DNA of 64,000 bases, taken from positions 138,972,559 through 139,036,558 of the forward strand of contig CM031595.1 of the NCBI GenBank assembly GCA_018398815.1. Direction: 5' to 3'. The position numbers and the translations under genes are program-made. Under the pieces are notes generated by a model. The model was not told the origin of the DNA. It worked only from the letters and a program-made list of their open reading frames with translations, and did not search any database. Every line of letters begins with the position of its first letter. Position 1 is the stretch's first letter. Positions 21,550 through 33,568 of the stretch are shown piece by piece. The DNA comes from Conus ventricosus. Taxonomy: Eukaryota > Mollusca > Gastropoda > Neogastropoda > Conidae.

Positions 21550-22375
21550 AGGGCTCCCCCTCAGCTGCTGGTGAAGAGAGTGGGTTCACTCCGTATCTGA
21601 AATTCTAGAGGGTGTTTTCATCCTCACTTTCAAACTTTAGAGGGTGATTTTATTAAGACTTGCCGCAACTTAAACAATATCTACAGCATACTCTTGGTGA
21701 CTGGATTTTGCTTGTACAGATTAGAAGTCTGATTTCTGGCTTGCTGTCGTGCACACTGTGCAGATAATTTTTGGTGGAGTACATAATGGGTCTGATTTGA
21801 GCCATGGAAACTCTTGAACCTGTGCTTTTCTAAAAGTTCCATGATTCTTTACGATCTTCTTATCTGTCATCTTCTCCTCAGTTTTAGATTTTTTCTGTTT
21901 ACTGCCACGGTCTTCCTCTGTTTTGTCAGGATTTGGTTTTCGTTTCAACCACTGGTGAAGTAGAGATGCCATCTTCGCCGGTCACAGTAAAAGAAGCCAG
22001 ACTCTTTGAATGAGACGGTGCCAGCATTATCTTAGGGGCCAGATAATTGACCAATGAAAAACACGCATCTAAACTAAAGCGATGACGCGCAGCTTTTTTT
22101 ATTGCAGTCTGTTGGTCAAAGACTTTGTGGTCTCCGTTGTGCGGAATGGGCAACACCGACACGCTCGACGCAAAGTGAGATATTTTTTACTGCAGTCGGT
22201 CTCTTGTGAAACTTGCCGTTCACGCAGAGCACGGCCAGCCTGAAAAAAAAAACCCCCCCCAAACAGCAGAGGTTCAACGAAATCTTAGAGGGTGATTCAT
22301 CACTCCAGATTTTAATTTTCGAGGGTGAAGCTCATTGCGTGAAACACAAGTCCTAGGGGTAAAACTAGAGCTCTC
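21550..22375 (-). mobile_element. hAT-like fragment with transposase zinc-finger region
   Basis: The left edge begins CAGGGCTCCCC, the CAGGG start common in hAT elements. The right edge ends near GAGCTCT (about 22370), a possible decayed partner. Subterminal blocks with TAGAGGGTG occur at both ends (21606-21650 and 22286-22335) in the same orientation. In between, on the - strand, is a hAT-type zinc-finger coding remnant. I could not find an 8-bp target duplication, so the boundaries are tentative. Confidence 0.4.
21721..21972 (-). pseudogene. hAT-type transposase / ZNF N-terminal zinc-finger remnant
   Basis: 83 residues starting MASLLHQWLKRKP, with a Lys-rich linker followed by TFRKAQVQEFPWLKSDP and then ICTVC. 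The pattern [TF]-F-x-x-x-[WV]-x-x-E-F-P-W-L-x-[YS]-D followed by C-x-x-C is the TTF/BED-like zinc finger found at the N-terminus of hAT transposases and of host proteins derived from them. The rest of the finger and the catalytic and dimerisation domains are not seen downstream. It could be a first coding exon of a captured gene or simply a truncated transposon. Confidence 0.5.
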
Positions 22376-24654
22376 TAGTGCGTCGTGTGTAGCGCAAGAA
22401 TGCCTCGTCATGGGGAGACCTGTTCTTAAGTGGAATATGGTGGCATTATGAAGCAGTTCTGGTTATTGTCGATTGTAAAGGAAACGTTTCTTAATTGCCA
22501 AGGACAGCATAAGCTATAAGTTTGCATGTTATTAGAGGTAAAATGGACTACCGAGAATCGTATAAATGCCGACTCTACCCCACTTTGCTCATCCACCATG
22601 CTTTTGGGAGAAAGTGACTAAAATCAGCATATTACTGTTCTCTGACAAGTAAAGACTTCAAGAACCCAAAAATAACGATTATCTACAATCAAACATACTT
22701 GCAGGGAGTTATTCACGTTTTCAATACTAATTTATAAACTTTCTCAGAGAGTAGGTAGGGGAAAGGTAGCCAGGACTGAACACGCCCATAGTGTAACGCA
22801 CGGCGGAAAAGCTGTTTTGGTGGCTGAAGCGCCCATTACACGGTTTGGGTGCACCAGGCTATCGATTACTTTGCGGTATGTTAATTACAGCGTGGGGAGA
22901 GAGAGGAGAAACCCTGACAAGTTAAGGTTAAGTTGCCCTCAGAACAGACAGACAGAGAAGGAGAGACAGGAGACCAGACAGACGACAGGAGGCGGGCACA
23001 CACAACACACACAACCACACACCACTCATGGCCAGACAGACCACTCTTACTCGCCGCGCCTCCGCGCGCGCCTCACGCTGCGACAAAACTGAGAGGCTTA
23101 ATAAATCAATACTGCCGCCCGCTCCTCCCCTCACCCCACTCCTTCACGCTGGCCTGCGCATTTCAATATATTTCATAGCTTTTTACTCTGCCGCATGAGG
23201 GCGCTGTTTTAAAGCGCTCACATGGACCAAGTTTCTAAACACCGGTTTCATCATTCTTCTACTGACTTCCGGAACTTGCAAGGGACGCTTTTATGCGCTG
23301 AGTACTGTGTTTGGTGTGTTATTCTAAAAAATGGCTACCGGTTCACTGAAGAGCAGGCTCTCGCCATTGAACTCACCACAAGTTTTAACCATACTTGCTT
23401 GTCAGAGTATTTGTTTGAAAAACGAACGGGGTGAAGCCATGTCGTTACGCCCTGAAACCGAAAACGAAGTATTGCAATTTCCTAGAAGGAACAGAAAAAG
23501 AAAAAATTGGAACGAAAAAATGCTTTGGAAATGGACCGGACTATCTTAAAGGTTTGTTGGTACAAGGGAAAATTGAAACGTTGAAGCAATTATTGTGAAC
23601 AATATATAGCCCAATTTCAATCATGTGTTTGACTATCGGTGAGATGCGTTCACTCATTTAATAAATGGCGTGCATTGTTGAAAAGCCGGCCAACAACAAA
23701 GCAAACAATCCATCACGCAGTGATTGTTGGGCGTTTGGCTGAGTCAGCCAAGTCATTTAAAAAAAAAACAAAAACGACATCAAACATGCGTTTATTTCTT
23801 AAGACGCAGCGTGAGCAGCAGTGAACATGTCTGTATTCGTATGCTAGGAAACTGCATTCAAATTTCTGTGTGTTTTTATAACGATCCTAAATTTCCACAA
23901 GTAGAAATCAGTATAAATGACTGTGTAGCAAACGCAAGACCATTATTAAAACCTTATGCAACTGGATGGTGATTTCCGAGGGGGTTCTGGCAAGAAGTAT
24001 GATAGGGCTAGGCAGACCTTAGTTACATCCTACCTGTATGGAGAGGGAGTGTGTGTGGCCCAGCACTATCATCATATAAATGCTCCAAATATACAATGAA
24101 GGATGTACTACTACTTGGCGATTGAGCGCCATAAAGCTCGGCTACAGCAGCTAATTGCTGTAAACTCTGCCATAGACAGTTGCAAGCTGGTTGAGAATAA
24201 GAGGCAGCAGAGCAAATAGGCCATAACAAACCCTTGTGTTCGCTTGCGCCAATGACGTCAGCACCTGCAAAACGCTCGTGGCCATACTAGGTCCAAACGA
24301 CACCTATGTGATCGCTTGGACTACAAAGGCGGCAGCACCAGCAAAGAATCAGCGGCAAACTAGGCCAACGACCCTATGTGATCACTTGGGGTTGATTGGA
24401 GGTTAAGGTTGGCGCGGGACACAGCCTGGTAGTTCACTTTTGTTTATCTTTTCTTTGTTTGTTGGTGTTGTGTGTTTTGGCCTAACCCACGCACGCACGT
24501 CCCTCAACCCCACCCCTGGACTGTTTATTGTAGTGTTTGTTTGATTTGTGTGTTTGTAGTTTGTTTTGTCTACCCACGCATTGCACACCCTCCTACCCCC
24601 ACTCCAACCCACCGCCCCACCCCCCACCCACGCATGCACACACTCAAGTTCATC
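22376..24654. other. SRSF2 intron, no gene recognised
   Basis: 2.3 kb with a GACAG/CACA-rich stretch (22945-23030) and C-rich runs (24505-24630). An open frame of 72 codons at 23331-23549 (start MATGSLKSRLSP) is rich in Lys, Arg and Asn and shows no domain I know. Given the surrounding repeats it is not called as a gene. Confidence 0.4.
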
Positions 24655-24960
24655 TAAGTTTTTAACTTAAGTTTACCCCAAAGTAGTTCCCTTACTCAAG
24701 TTTGTCTGTTAGTTCATCCTTAGTTATCCTCAAGTCTTACTTAAGTTAACTTCTAAGTTTTTTAATTATTAAGTTGCCCCAGGTTCTTAATAAGTTTCTT
24801 AAGTAAGTTCTTAAGGTAAGTTCTTAATACAGTTATTGATCAAGTTCTTGATAAGTTCTGATTATGTTATCCTTTTAGTACATCAAGTTCTTATTAAAGT
24901 TATCTTTTAATTATCAAAAAAATTACAATCTATGTTTTTATCTTATATATAGCAGATGTA
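24655..24960. repeat. AAGTTCTTAA-type degenerate repeats at Polinton 1 left end
   Basis: About 300 bases with more than twenty AAGTT/AAGTTCTTAA/AACTTAA variants at irregular 10-20 base spacing. Polinton terminal regions often carry short subterminal repeats. The block stands immediately outside the small-ORF/integrase module, as expected for the integrase-proximal end. A related AT-rich AAGTTAG/AAGTA tract lies at 62960-63250 next to Polinton 2. Confidence 0.65.
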
Positions 24961-26320
24961 TAATATGTACACCACACGCCTCAAAAACGCCTGTCATCGT
25001 TGAGGATGTCCTTGCTCAGCGTTCTCGGCATAGTTCTTAAGGAAGGTTCTTACATCCGAAGCACCACCGCATTGATTACAATTTGGTCTATGGAATGCCT
25101 TTTATGACTCCATGTTCCTTTTAATTTATTGACACATCATTTTATAATAAGCCATGATCTATTTTTATTAAAAAATTTATAATTAAGTTCTAAAAATTAT
25201 TCATTATAAATGGATTACAAAATGATGCTTTGTTATTGGCGGTTTGGCGTGCAGTTGTCTTTTTTCTGCATTTTAATGGTTCAGATTTTTTGATTGCTCT
25301 TTGTTCTGTTGCAATTGTGTATCATATTTTATAGCAGCATTAAACCTGCCCCCAAACGCAGCATATGGAAGCCAAAAAATGCGCAAACAGTTTTAGTTAA
25401 ACATTCTTGAAGACTTTGGGGCCCTTGTATCACATGGAGTGTTTATAGCTGGCATTGAATCACTTTGTATCTGGCCCGTTGGCGGGGGTTTTGTTTTCAT
25501 GACTGAGTTCATATTCTGTAACATTATATAATTTTTTTTTTGTCTGTTCCACTCTGCTAATTTTCTTCCTGCTTCAACCACGCCAGGATTTTAATGGTCT
25601 CCAACTGATTCAGGGTTATCTGCTGATTTTCTGGTTGGTTACTTTCTCCACCTGTTTCAGTGTTTCTGAGTTTGCTGATTTTCCAGATCGTTACATTTTG
25701 AAGGGAAACAAAATCAAATGATTAAACAGTTATCTAATCCCATGATTAATGGCGATAACAATGTTCCAAATCTTAGTATAATCCACACCCTAGAGACTCT
25801 AAGACTTTGTTTAAAACTGGATCTGCGTCTATATCATACGAAGATCTTGTTCAGAATCAATGGGGAGAAAATCTACTGACTAGTTTAGTCGTACAAACTA
25901 AGAACGTTCTGCCCCACACTCTTTCACCATTCTAGACCCCAGCTGCGCTTCATACTTTTATGATACTTTAAATGTCCTTGCCCGGCGGCATCTGTTTGAA
26001 TCCTCGTTCTATGCTGGAAATCAGTTCCGAGGAAACTGTTTTTGTTTCCCACATGTGCCAATTAATACAGCCTCTCCTTTTGGGCTAATAGCTTGACTCA
26101 ATCAACTTGGTCATTCATAAGTTCAGGAAGGTTAGGCTGCCTTTGTTGCTGTAGGAGAATCATCGATCGTTCATGTTTTTTATTAAATTATAATTATATA
26201 TTTTTAAAAAATGAGCACGACAAAAAAACTATTGCCAATCCTTGTATTACATTCTGTGTTATTGGGGGGGGAGCCTTAGTGGGTTACTTCAATGCTCGGT
26301 AAAAGCTTGTTAAGAATTAA
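24961..26320. other. Polinton 1 left arm, no certain gene
   Basis: This part is non-coding or too decayed. A Gly-rich hydrophobic stretch (VIGGGALVGYF, about 26250-26290, + strand) could be what is left of another very small membrane ORF, but the evidence is slight. Confidence 0.35.
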
Positions 26321-26455
26321 AAACCAGCAGATATTGGCAAAACTAGCTTTGAGGATTCAGCAAAGCTGATTGCTATCATTGCAGCTTCGGTTGCACGAAA
26401 GGATTTCTAGTTGAGCATAGGAATAATTCAAGGACAATATATATTATGTAAGAAA
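26321..26455 (+). pseudogene. Polinton 1 copy of the 43-codon membrane ORF, broken
   Basis: The relic reads KPADIGKTSFED and then a hydrophobic segment LIAIIAAS followed by RKDF and a stop. The intact counterpart in Polinton 2 (60408-60539) has PADLG, IEDVVK, a hydrophobic core and SQDF at the same relative positions. No start codon is left in frame and a TAG follows RKDF. It sits directly before the GSN-motif relic and the integrase, as in Polinton 2. The function is unknown; a single short membrane segment is the only visible feature. Confidence 0.6.
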
Positions 26456-26473
26456 AAATACATTTATAAAAAC

Positions 26474-26690
26474 ATGGCTTCACTCGCAATAATGAAGGCG
26501 GCGGCATGTGGTGGATTGCGCTTGGCTTTAGCGGCAGTAATTTTGCATGTAGTAAATGGGGAATGACGGCGAGAGAAAAGACATAACAAAGGTACTAGAG
26601 GAATCTAGGACAGCTGCACAGACGCCTATGAAATGGCAGAGACTTGAGCAGTTAGATTTTAATATGACAACACTGAAAAGAAAGCGGGCA
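26474..26690 (+). pseudogene. Polinton 1 copy of the GSN-motif small protein, broken
   Basis: In the shifted frame the relic reads ALGFSGSNF, then KRHNK and later DAYEMAE. The better preserved copy in Polinton 2 has ALAFSGSNY, ERHNKA and DAYEKR at the same spacing. Frameshifts follow the ATG at 26474 and the FSGSNF block, and at least two stops interrupt the rest. The homology is direct between the two copies in this window. From memory, similar small proteins with a GSN-[YF]-[LM]-FS motif occur in Polintons of other invertebrates. No function is assigned. Confidence 0.65.
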
Positions 26691-26944
26691 TGCAGCTTAC
26701 ATATTTACTAAGATGTTGATAAAGCAATAATACAATATTATCTATTAACAGGCAAACCGGTCCAGCTTTGCCCCACCAAACTTCAGGTGACTTTTATTCA
26801 ACCATCGAAAACAAAGATGCAAGATATCGCGTTTATTGTCGTTTGGTATGTCTGTTGTGTATTTTTGTTGCGCATAATATCAGCTGAATTAAAAAATGAA
26901 CAACAATCTATTATTAGTTCACCAAAAGGATATTGAAGGGAATA

Positions 26945-27870
26945 ACAGAATTAAAATAGCTAGCCAGACAGCTGGAGGCAGTGAACCAAACAGCAAAAGA
27001 ATGGTTATCTAAACAAGCGATTTGGCAAAATTATTTACCAGCGCCCAAGACGAATACAGAGAACCCAAACTTTGTGTCTATACAACTCAAACGACACCAA
27101 TCAAATGGATCTTCTATATTTTACCTTCTGTTAGGATTAGACGAAAAAGATTTAAGTACGCACTCTCAGTAATGACATGGCTTCAAGATACAAAGAGATG
27201 CGGAAGCCATTAACAACAAACGAGTGCTTTCTGCTGTTGCTGTCGCTATACAACTGATATACACAACGAGGGCAACTAACTTATCTCGCATGATTCAAGT
27301 GGACGATTGGGAAAAGAATATATAAGGCCAAGTGAATCAATTATTGTTAAAACACAGTGTTACTATTGAGTGGCATTCCGGGAGTGCAACAGATCACAGG
27401 CTTTAGTTGAAAACTTTAACAACACTGGTTAGCCGAAAGATTTTCTCCTACCTGTATACAGAGAGCTTTATTGGACAATTCTGCAACTCAGAATGGGTTA
27501 GAAGACTGCCCTCAGTTTTGCGCGCAATGATAATGAAGATTTAAAAGGGTTAAAACCAGTACAGCAAATCAAAAAACAAACTATAAAAAGTTGCTGAAGG
27601 ATGAGTTCTTCATCGGCAAATATTACCGTTTGGTTTAAAAGTAAGGTACCTTATTTCCGGGCGGACAGCAAGAAGGGGACACTAGCATAAGGGCAAACCG
27701 ATCCAATTTGGAGTATTGATCCATATGAAATTAAAAAGACTTGTATAGATGAATCGCCCGTGTATTATTTACGAGAAACTGACACAACACACACAACCAT
27801 GCTCCTCAAAGATCTTTTAGTGAAAGAAGAACTGCTGATAATTCCGCCAGACACAGTTCCGCTTAATTAA
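26945..27870 (+). pseudogene. Polinton 1 integrase (rve family), broken
   Basis: The enzyme would join element ends to chromosomal DNA. The relic has AKEWLSKQAIWQNYLPAPK near the start, then RRKRFKYALSV, MASRYKE, MIQVDDW (second catalytic Asp region, about 27290), LVEN-like residues (about 27400) and SPVYYLRET near the C-terminus, ending at a TAA (27868-27870). All these blocks recur in Polinton 2. The first catalytic Asp segment and several others lie in different frames, and at least five frameshifts or stops occur. It is dead. It ends about 80 bases from the end of the convergent polymerase gene, a tail-to-tail arrangement. Confidence 0.8.
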
Positions 27871-27952
27871 TTTACGGTTCGCCAGAGCCCAATTTGCAGA
27901 TGAAAACTTGGATTAACCAAACACCCGTTTTGTGTTTGTTCTATATAAGACT

Positions 27953-30900
27953 TCACCCCCCTCTTTGTCTACAAACTGTTGTGTTGATCTCCTGTAGATT
28001 TCGATAGCGTTTTACGTTGTCATGATGAAAAGATCTTATTGCCAAAAACAATAGCTTTTTGTAGTTGTCATGTGATATGTTTGACTGCACAAATGCTGCA
28101 GAGATATCTCCCTTTGCTTCGTAATGATTTCTCCTGGCTCGAAAATACTGTACTTTTTTGACCTTAACCCCATACTCCTGATCACCTTTCAGATAATTCA
28201 TCCTTCATTTTCCTAAAACCTTCCGTATTAGTAGTAATGAATGCAAAGGCGAACTTACTAGGGTAATCAGATGTATTACCATACCGCGTGTCTTTACTAT
28301 TCTATTTCCATGTCTTTATAGATGTCTTCAGTGGGGATATCTTACTAAACTGTCTCGGATCTGTGTAAAAGTACTCTGGACTCAGCATACGAGGCCTTAA
28401 AGCAGTCTTAAAGAAACTCTAAATCAAAGCTTTGTAATTCATAAAACAGTAAAACCCAATAAATACAGGTTTGTATAATTTGGACTTTCTTTTTTTCATC
28501 TTTATGCCAAAAAGATGATCATGAAATCTTCTGAAAGTCCTGATTATTAGGTTTGAAGTCAGCTTAATTGCTTCATTCTCTCTGGTGACAATCTGAAATC
28601 TTTGCGCTCTGTGCGGATTCTCCTTAGTCTTTCCATAAACAAGTGTTGCTCATTTCACTGAAAAATAAAGTCATTTTTCTGAAGCAATTGTGGATTTAGT
28701 CTGAGATCAGTTTCTTCATTGATGGATGGTTTCATGAACTGTTCTGTTCAAAAGCATTATACGAGAACTGCTGTCAACTTCAAACCATGTCTCAAATCAA
28801 AAATGTAGAAGTCTGTAATTGGCCCCCCGACATTTTTAATTTTTTTTTGCACTCAGAAGATTTAGGCACAAGTTTAGGTGGTTCTCTTGGATCCATCTTT
28901 TAGACTTTCTGCTGCTAATGGGTAGTCATTATGCAGGTCATGGAGTTCACTGAGAGATTCTAGTCATCTTCTAGAATGAAACCACGCTGTTGATCAGGCC
29001 GTTAAAACTGCCCCCAACCTCTTTAATGCCTTTTGAATATTATTTGTACCTCGTGTACATCTTTGATGTTGCGTAATGGCAAGCGAGTTGACGCATTTGC
29101 CCATCTCATAAGATTGTTTGCATCTAAAATAACATAAGATAGTTAGGCCTTTTACTCGGATCATAATTCATCTAGGTATTTGTTGTTTGCTTTACAGTAA
29201 TGATGCGGACGGCATACTAAATTCATCCCCGCAATCAGTATTCAATCATCCTGAATCATTGGTAAATCTGGACAATAAATCAATCTTTACTCCAGTATCT
29301 TTTAAGAAAGCGTCCCCCCAACTCATCCCGGGCGCAGAAATATAATGAGCAGGACTCCAAGCTGTAATGTTCATGCAGGGTCTTCCTATAATTTCTAATG
29401 ACGTCGCCAACAAAAAATACATCTGCCATTAATAGTATGAGTCATGATAGGTCTCCAATCAGTTTTACACTCTGACTTCGCACACGGGCCGCCATCTTGA
29501 GCATGTTTGGTAACTCAGAATCGCTGATTGATGTCTTTCCTCTAAGACTAGAAAAAGAACGCGCCTTTAGGAGGGGAAGAGTCTCTTTCGTCAAAACCTT
29601 TCCCCAACTGGTTCACTGTATCATAAGCGGTAAACCACCCTTTCTAAACAAGCGTTTTGAGTCAAAATATTCTTCGTTATTGGGCAGGGGACTTTAAAGG
29701 ACATAGCAGTGCCTCTAATGAGCCCATCATGTGTTGCATAGAGCGTAGACAAGACATGTATACTTTAAAGTGAAAACACATGTACTTTTATGATGACTGT
29801 GCAATGCATGTACCTGAAGGCGCTGGTTATGACTTGAAATATAAGATCGAGAGTCGTAAACATCGCAAGTTATGAAAGAAGATGGCGCAGCTTCCATGTT
29901 CTTTGGGTTCAAAATTTAGTGAAGGATTGCATTTACTGTGCGCTGCTCCTCTGAACTTTCGTAATGTGTCATGGTCTCTTACTGTGGGGTTTACACTCTT
30001 GGGCGTTAGCTCTAAAACCGCAAAATATCCATACAATGCGTGAGCTGAGTCACATAATGTTGTTGGTCTTCAGGCGTCAATTATGATTTCAGATATGTTT
30101 AGATTATTAGAACAGGCGTTACGCACTTGCTGCATGCGTTTTAGAATGTTTCTGCTCAGCATAATGTTCATCTATTTATTCTGGCTCTGAATAAACGCCA
30201 TCCGAACCCCTAACAATAAATGAAGGCAAAGGAACAAATCTGACAATTACTCATTAAGAACTGTTTTCGTAGTTTTGTAGTTGCTGGCCCTTCATAAGGA
30301 ACCAATCAGCGACTCGAAGTCTGCGTAAAACTAGTATGGACTTGTTGCAGCCCGACTTCTTCCAGTTTTAACATACCTTTAGATCTGGAGGGGGCGTACG
30401 TTGTTAGTTCTGTCTTACAGTCTACAGAAACTTTTACAATGTTTTCTATGTTCAAGCGACGGCTTCGATCGGTTGGAAATTTTGTTAACATTTTCTACAG
30501 AATTCTTGTTTTATGTTCATGTTTTGAAGTATGCGCTAATAATTGCTCATTGTGCGTATAAATGTGTAATGGGGGCAGTCCCTGTCTGGCGAAAAACATT
30601 AGAGTAATGTCCACATGACTTTTGGCTGGTTATCGCCTATTTTCGGATGTTCTTGGACACTTTAATTGGCACCAAATTTGTTTCCTCCATCCCATGTGTA
30701 TACATTATAACCGTTATATGGTTTGTTTGTTCTTCAATGCATCAATGTGGTCTACAATAAAGGAAAGGATTTCATCAAAGTTAAGATCTTTGGTGTAATT
30801 GCCGATATATTTAGTCACTCTCCTACTGCGTGTTCGCGGACCATGATGCAGCCTGCAAGAACACACCACATGACAAAATTTGTAGTCCTGAATTCTTTAT

Positions 30901-31050
30901 GGTTTAAAATTGCTCTCTTAAAACCAACTCCCGAGGTGCGGCAATGTAAGCCTCTGCCTACAATCGCGTGCACATACTTGCCCTGTTTGATAATCTTTAA
31001 TCCTCTAGACTTCGCCTCTGCACCAACCAGCAGCCTCTCTTTTTAGCTTC
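27953..31050 (-). pseudogene. Polinton 1 protein-primed DNA polymerase B, broken
   Basis: A family B polymerase that would replicate the element from a terminal protein. Landmarks read on - from 31050 down are listed here. An NFVMWCVLAG block (about 30860) matches the N-terminal KCFMWSVLA motif. CPHYTFIRTMS lies at about 30560. A zinc/HNH-like box, TVRDH ... FRGAAHSKCN, is near 29985-29925, followed by IFFHNLR. SPAHYISAPGMSW (about 29340) is the motif A-side block. KNDFIF ... ERLRRIRTERKDFRL (about 28680-28590) is the motif B side. FYTDPRQ (about 28360) stands where active enzymes have TDTDS. ISHDNYKKLLF is near the C-terminus (about 28060). The span of about 3.1 kb matches the usual 1000-1200 residues. 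Frames shift many times and motif C has lost catalytic Asp and Ser residues, so no polymerase can be made. Confidence 0.85.
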
Positions 31051-31560
31051 TCTGCACGGCACAGCGTCAAACTGTGTAAGCAGTTCGTACCTGCCCCAAC
31101 CGGGTGGTGTTAAGTATGGTGAGAAAGAATCGTTCTGTTGTTTTATGTCGAGAGACCCAGACTTCTAGATTTTCTTCATTTATTGTTACATAGTCGATTA
31201 CAATCAGCTAACATTACTTTAAATGGACGGGTCTATTGTTAGTTTGCACCTGAAACTTGAGAAATAGCATGAAACAACGCTTGACTGTACGTTTGTTGGG
31301 TCAATGACTTTCTAAATCAATATCATTCAGTGTCTTGATAAAGCTTCTTCGAGCATCCTTACAAACAAATTCGTCTTGTCTTCATATATCTTAGCATGCT
31401 GTCTTTCTTTTTCTAGCCAACATTATTTATTTAAATTAAAAAAAATACACACGGCGTAATCAGAATCAACTATCAACGGTTTTTTGCGCTTGGACTCATA
31501 ACTAATGTATATAAAACAACCTTTTGGTGTTGTTAATGTGAGCTGTTTAGAACAGAGTTT

Positions 31561-31776
31561 ATGTCTCGTTTACTTTTTTTTAAGCATTCCTTTTTTATCT
31601 GCTCAGGGGTTCTGGTGTTGAGAAAAATTGCCCCCCTCGCCCTTCTTTCTTTGAAGATCATAAACTTTAGTCCATTTTGTAGTCGGTCAAAATCGGGCTG
31701 TAAACGAGTAAATTCTTCATCCGGGTGTGTTGAGTCGCTGTGTTTATTTATTATCAGCTTGAAAGAACTAGTTTAG
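31561..31776 (-). pseudogene. Unidentified ORF remnant between polymerase B and capsid genes
   Basis: On the - strand about 70 codons stay open: HPDEEFTRLQPDFDRL, then MIFKERRARGAIFLN and a Lys-rich end. Its charged, helix-prone composition is unlike the T-rich random frames nearby, and its strand agrees with the flanking polymerase and capsid genes. I do not recognise the family. A small virion or packaging protein would be plausible by position, but that is only inference. Confidence 0.3.
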
Positions 31777-31899
31777 CTGTTCTTAGTGATCCATTCAGAT
31801 GTGTGCTTTTGGAGTTTAGTTTTTAATTTTTTGCCAGCCGCACCCTACGGCTAATGAACACAGGCGAGAGCTAAGACAAACATCACTAGAAGGTAAAGC

Positions 31900-33471
31900 T
31901 GGGTGCGCCTATCGCCCCTTGCTAAGAGACCTACACTCGTCCTGTGATAGAAGCAATTATAGTCGATGCTCCAGTATTAACATAAGTAACAGCATTAAAG
32001 AATGCAGAATACCTTCGTTTGGTTTTGCTTGTATTTTGAAAGGTCCTGCTCTAGTATTTGTTGCCATTTGTGTAATTGTTTGTTAATCTGAAGGTTTTTA
32101 CTTCAGGGGTTTCTATAACAGGAAGAATTCGCCTGCTATCTCTTCTTTTGGCGCGCTGTAGGCACTTTTGGATATAAACCTGAACAGACATTTTGCTTTT
32201 TTCTAAAATGGAAAAATAATTTAGTAAATTACAAATTTTTAATCTGTTTTCATCAATATTTCTAGATGACGAATCATATAACTAAAAACAAATGTACATT
32301 AAGCGGTTTATCGGCTCGTATTATTTATCAATTTGAATGTTTATTACGTCTCTCACGTTTCTCCGCTTCCATACAATCTATCCTCTGTTGCCCTTAGGTC
32401 AATCCATTAAACCGTATTATCGTTGTTAAAATAATTCATCAAGCCTAACTTTGTGAGAATAGTAAAAATCTTTAGACACTCAGACGTCTGCTTGTTTGTT
32501 GGATTTCTACCCTCCCACCCCAAAACAATTTTATTTATGTCGTCAAAATGATTGATAAGGTCTTAAGCCCGCTAGCGTAGAATTTGGTTAGGACTACAGT
32601 CAATTGTACATTGCAAACTTTCGTTATTTTAGGATTTAAAACTTCTTCACTTGCTCTTTGAACGGTTCTTCATTTTCACACAGCAATAAATACGTGTCTT
32701 GCTGCGACGGCTAAAAATAAATTCCATATAGTGTCTGCCTGCTTCTTGGATATGTTGTATTGGATGAATCACTCTTTCGTAATATATTGGTAATTTTGAC
32801 TGATATTGTTGTTCAATCAGCCTTGCTAAGTGAAGGTTGCTAACGACGTCAAACTCTAACGAGATGTCTGAAATGCTGTACTTTGCTTCGGTGTTGTGAT
32901 CTGCTAACACGTTTGTAGTCATTAAAGTTAGTTGGTATGACTATCTGTTTTAAAATGCTACTTTGTGAAAATGTTTTGGTGCATGCGACCTTTTAAAACT
33001 CAAATCTAAGGAGGGAATGAAAAACGATTTCCATACGGCAAAATTTAAGCTAAAGCCCTTTTGTTCTGCTTTTAGCACATGAGTCGGGAGTTTTTCGGGG
33101 GGGGCGTCTATTCTAAGCTTTAGTGCTTCTTCATTTTCAATTCTGAAACGAAGATCGCCCTTTCCGTTCCCGGTTAGCCATAGATCAGAATAGGTTAATA
33201 ATATGTCTGCATTATGTAAAGATAATATCTTCTTGCCCCTCAAGTTTTATAGAAATTTCTTAACAGATCGCCAGCCCCAGATTTGCACAATGTCCTGTTT
33301 GGGTCGGTTGTTGAATCGAGCGTATTTGAAAGTAAGACGCGCAGAGCATGGCACAATCACTTTCATTCCGCTCCTAGGTCCTGGAAATTTGACAGTAAGA
33401 ATTTGATTCTGCATCAATAGTGATGGTTTATTTGGAACAGTAATATTCCGCTTATTTCCCTTCACGTCCAA
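31900..33471 (-). pseudogene. Polinton 1 double-jelly-roll major capsid protein, broken
   Basis: This would form the icosahedral shell. On -, from 33471: VPNKPSLLMQNQILTVKFP and VIVPCSARLTF, then SVKKF, LSLHNADILLTYSDLWLT (about 33220-33165), LEFDVVSNLHLARLIEQQY (about 32850) and YYERVIHP. Further on, PKITKVCNVQLTV ... FYASGLKT follows in another frame (about 32630-32560). These blocks, in this order, match what I recall of the Polinton/adintovirus hexon-like capsid protein. The segment LARLIEQQY-x-YYERV matches the DLAR-x-IA-x-[EQ]Y-x-YDRV pattern of the second jelly roll. At least three frameshifts break the gene. The C-terminal end is an estimate. Confidence 0.7.
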
Positions 33472-33568
33472 AGGGCTCTTTCAGTTTCTTTTGCGCCGGT
33501 CAAGAATCGAGCCAGTACTTGTTCTGGGCATTTTTATGAAGCAAAATAAAAGTTATTTATTTAAAAAC

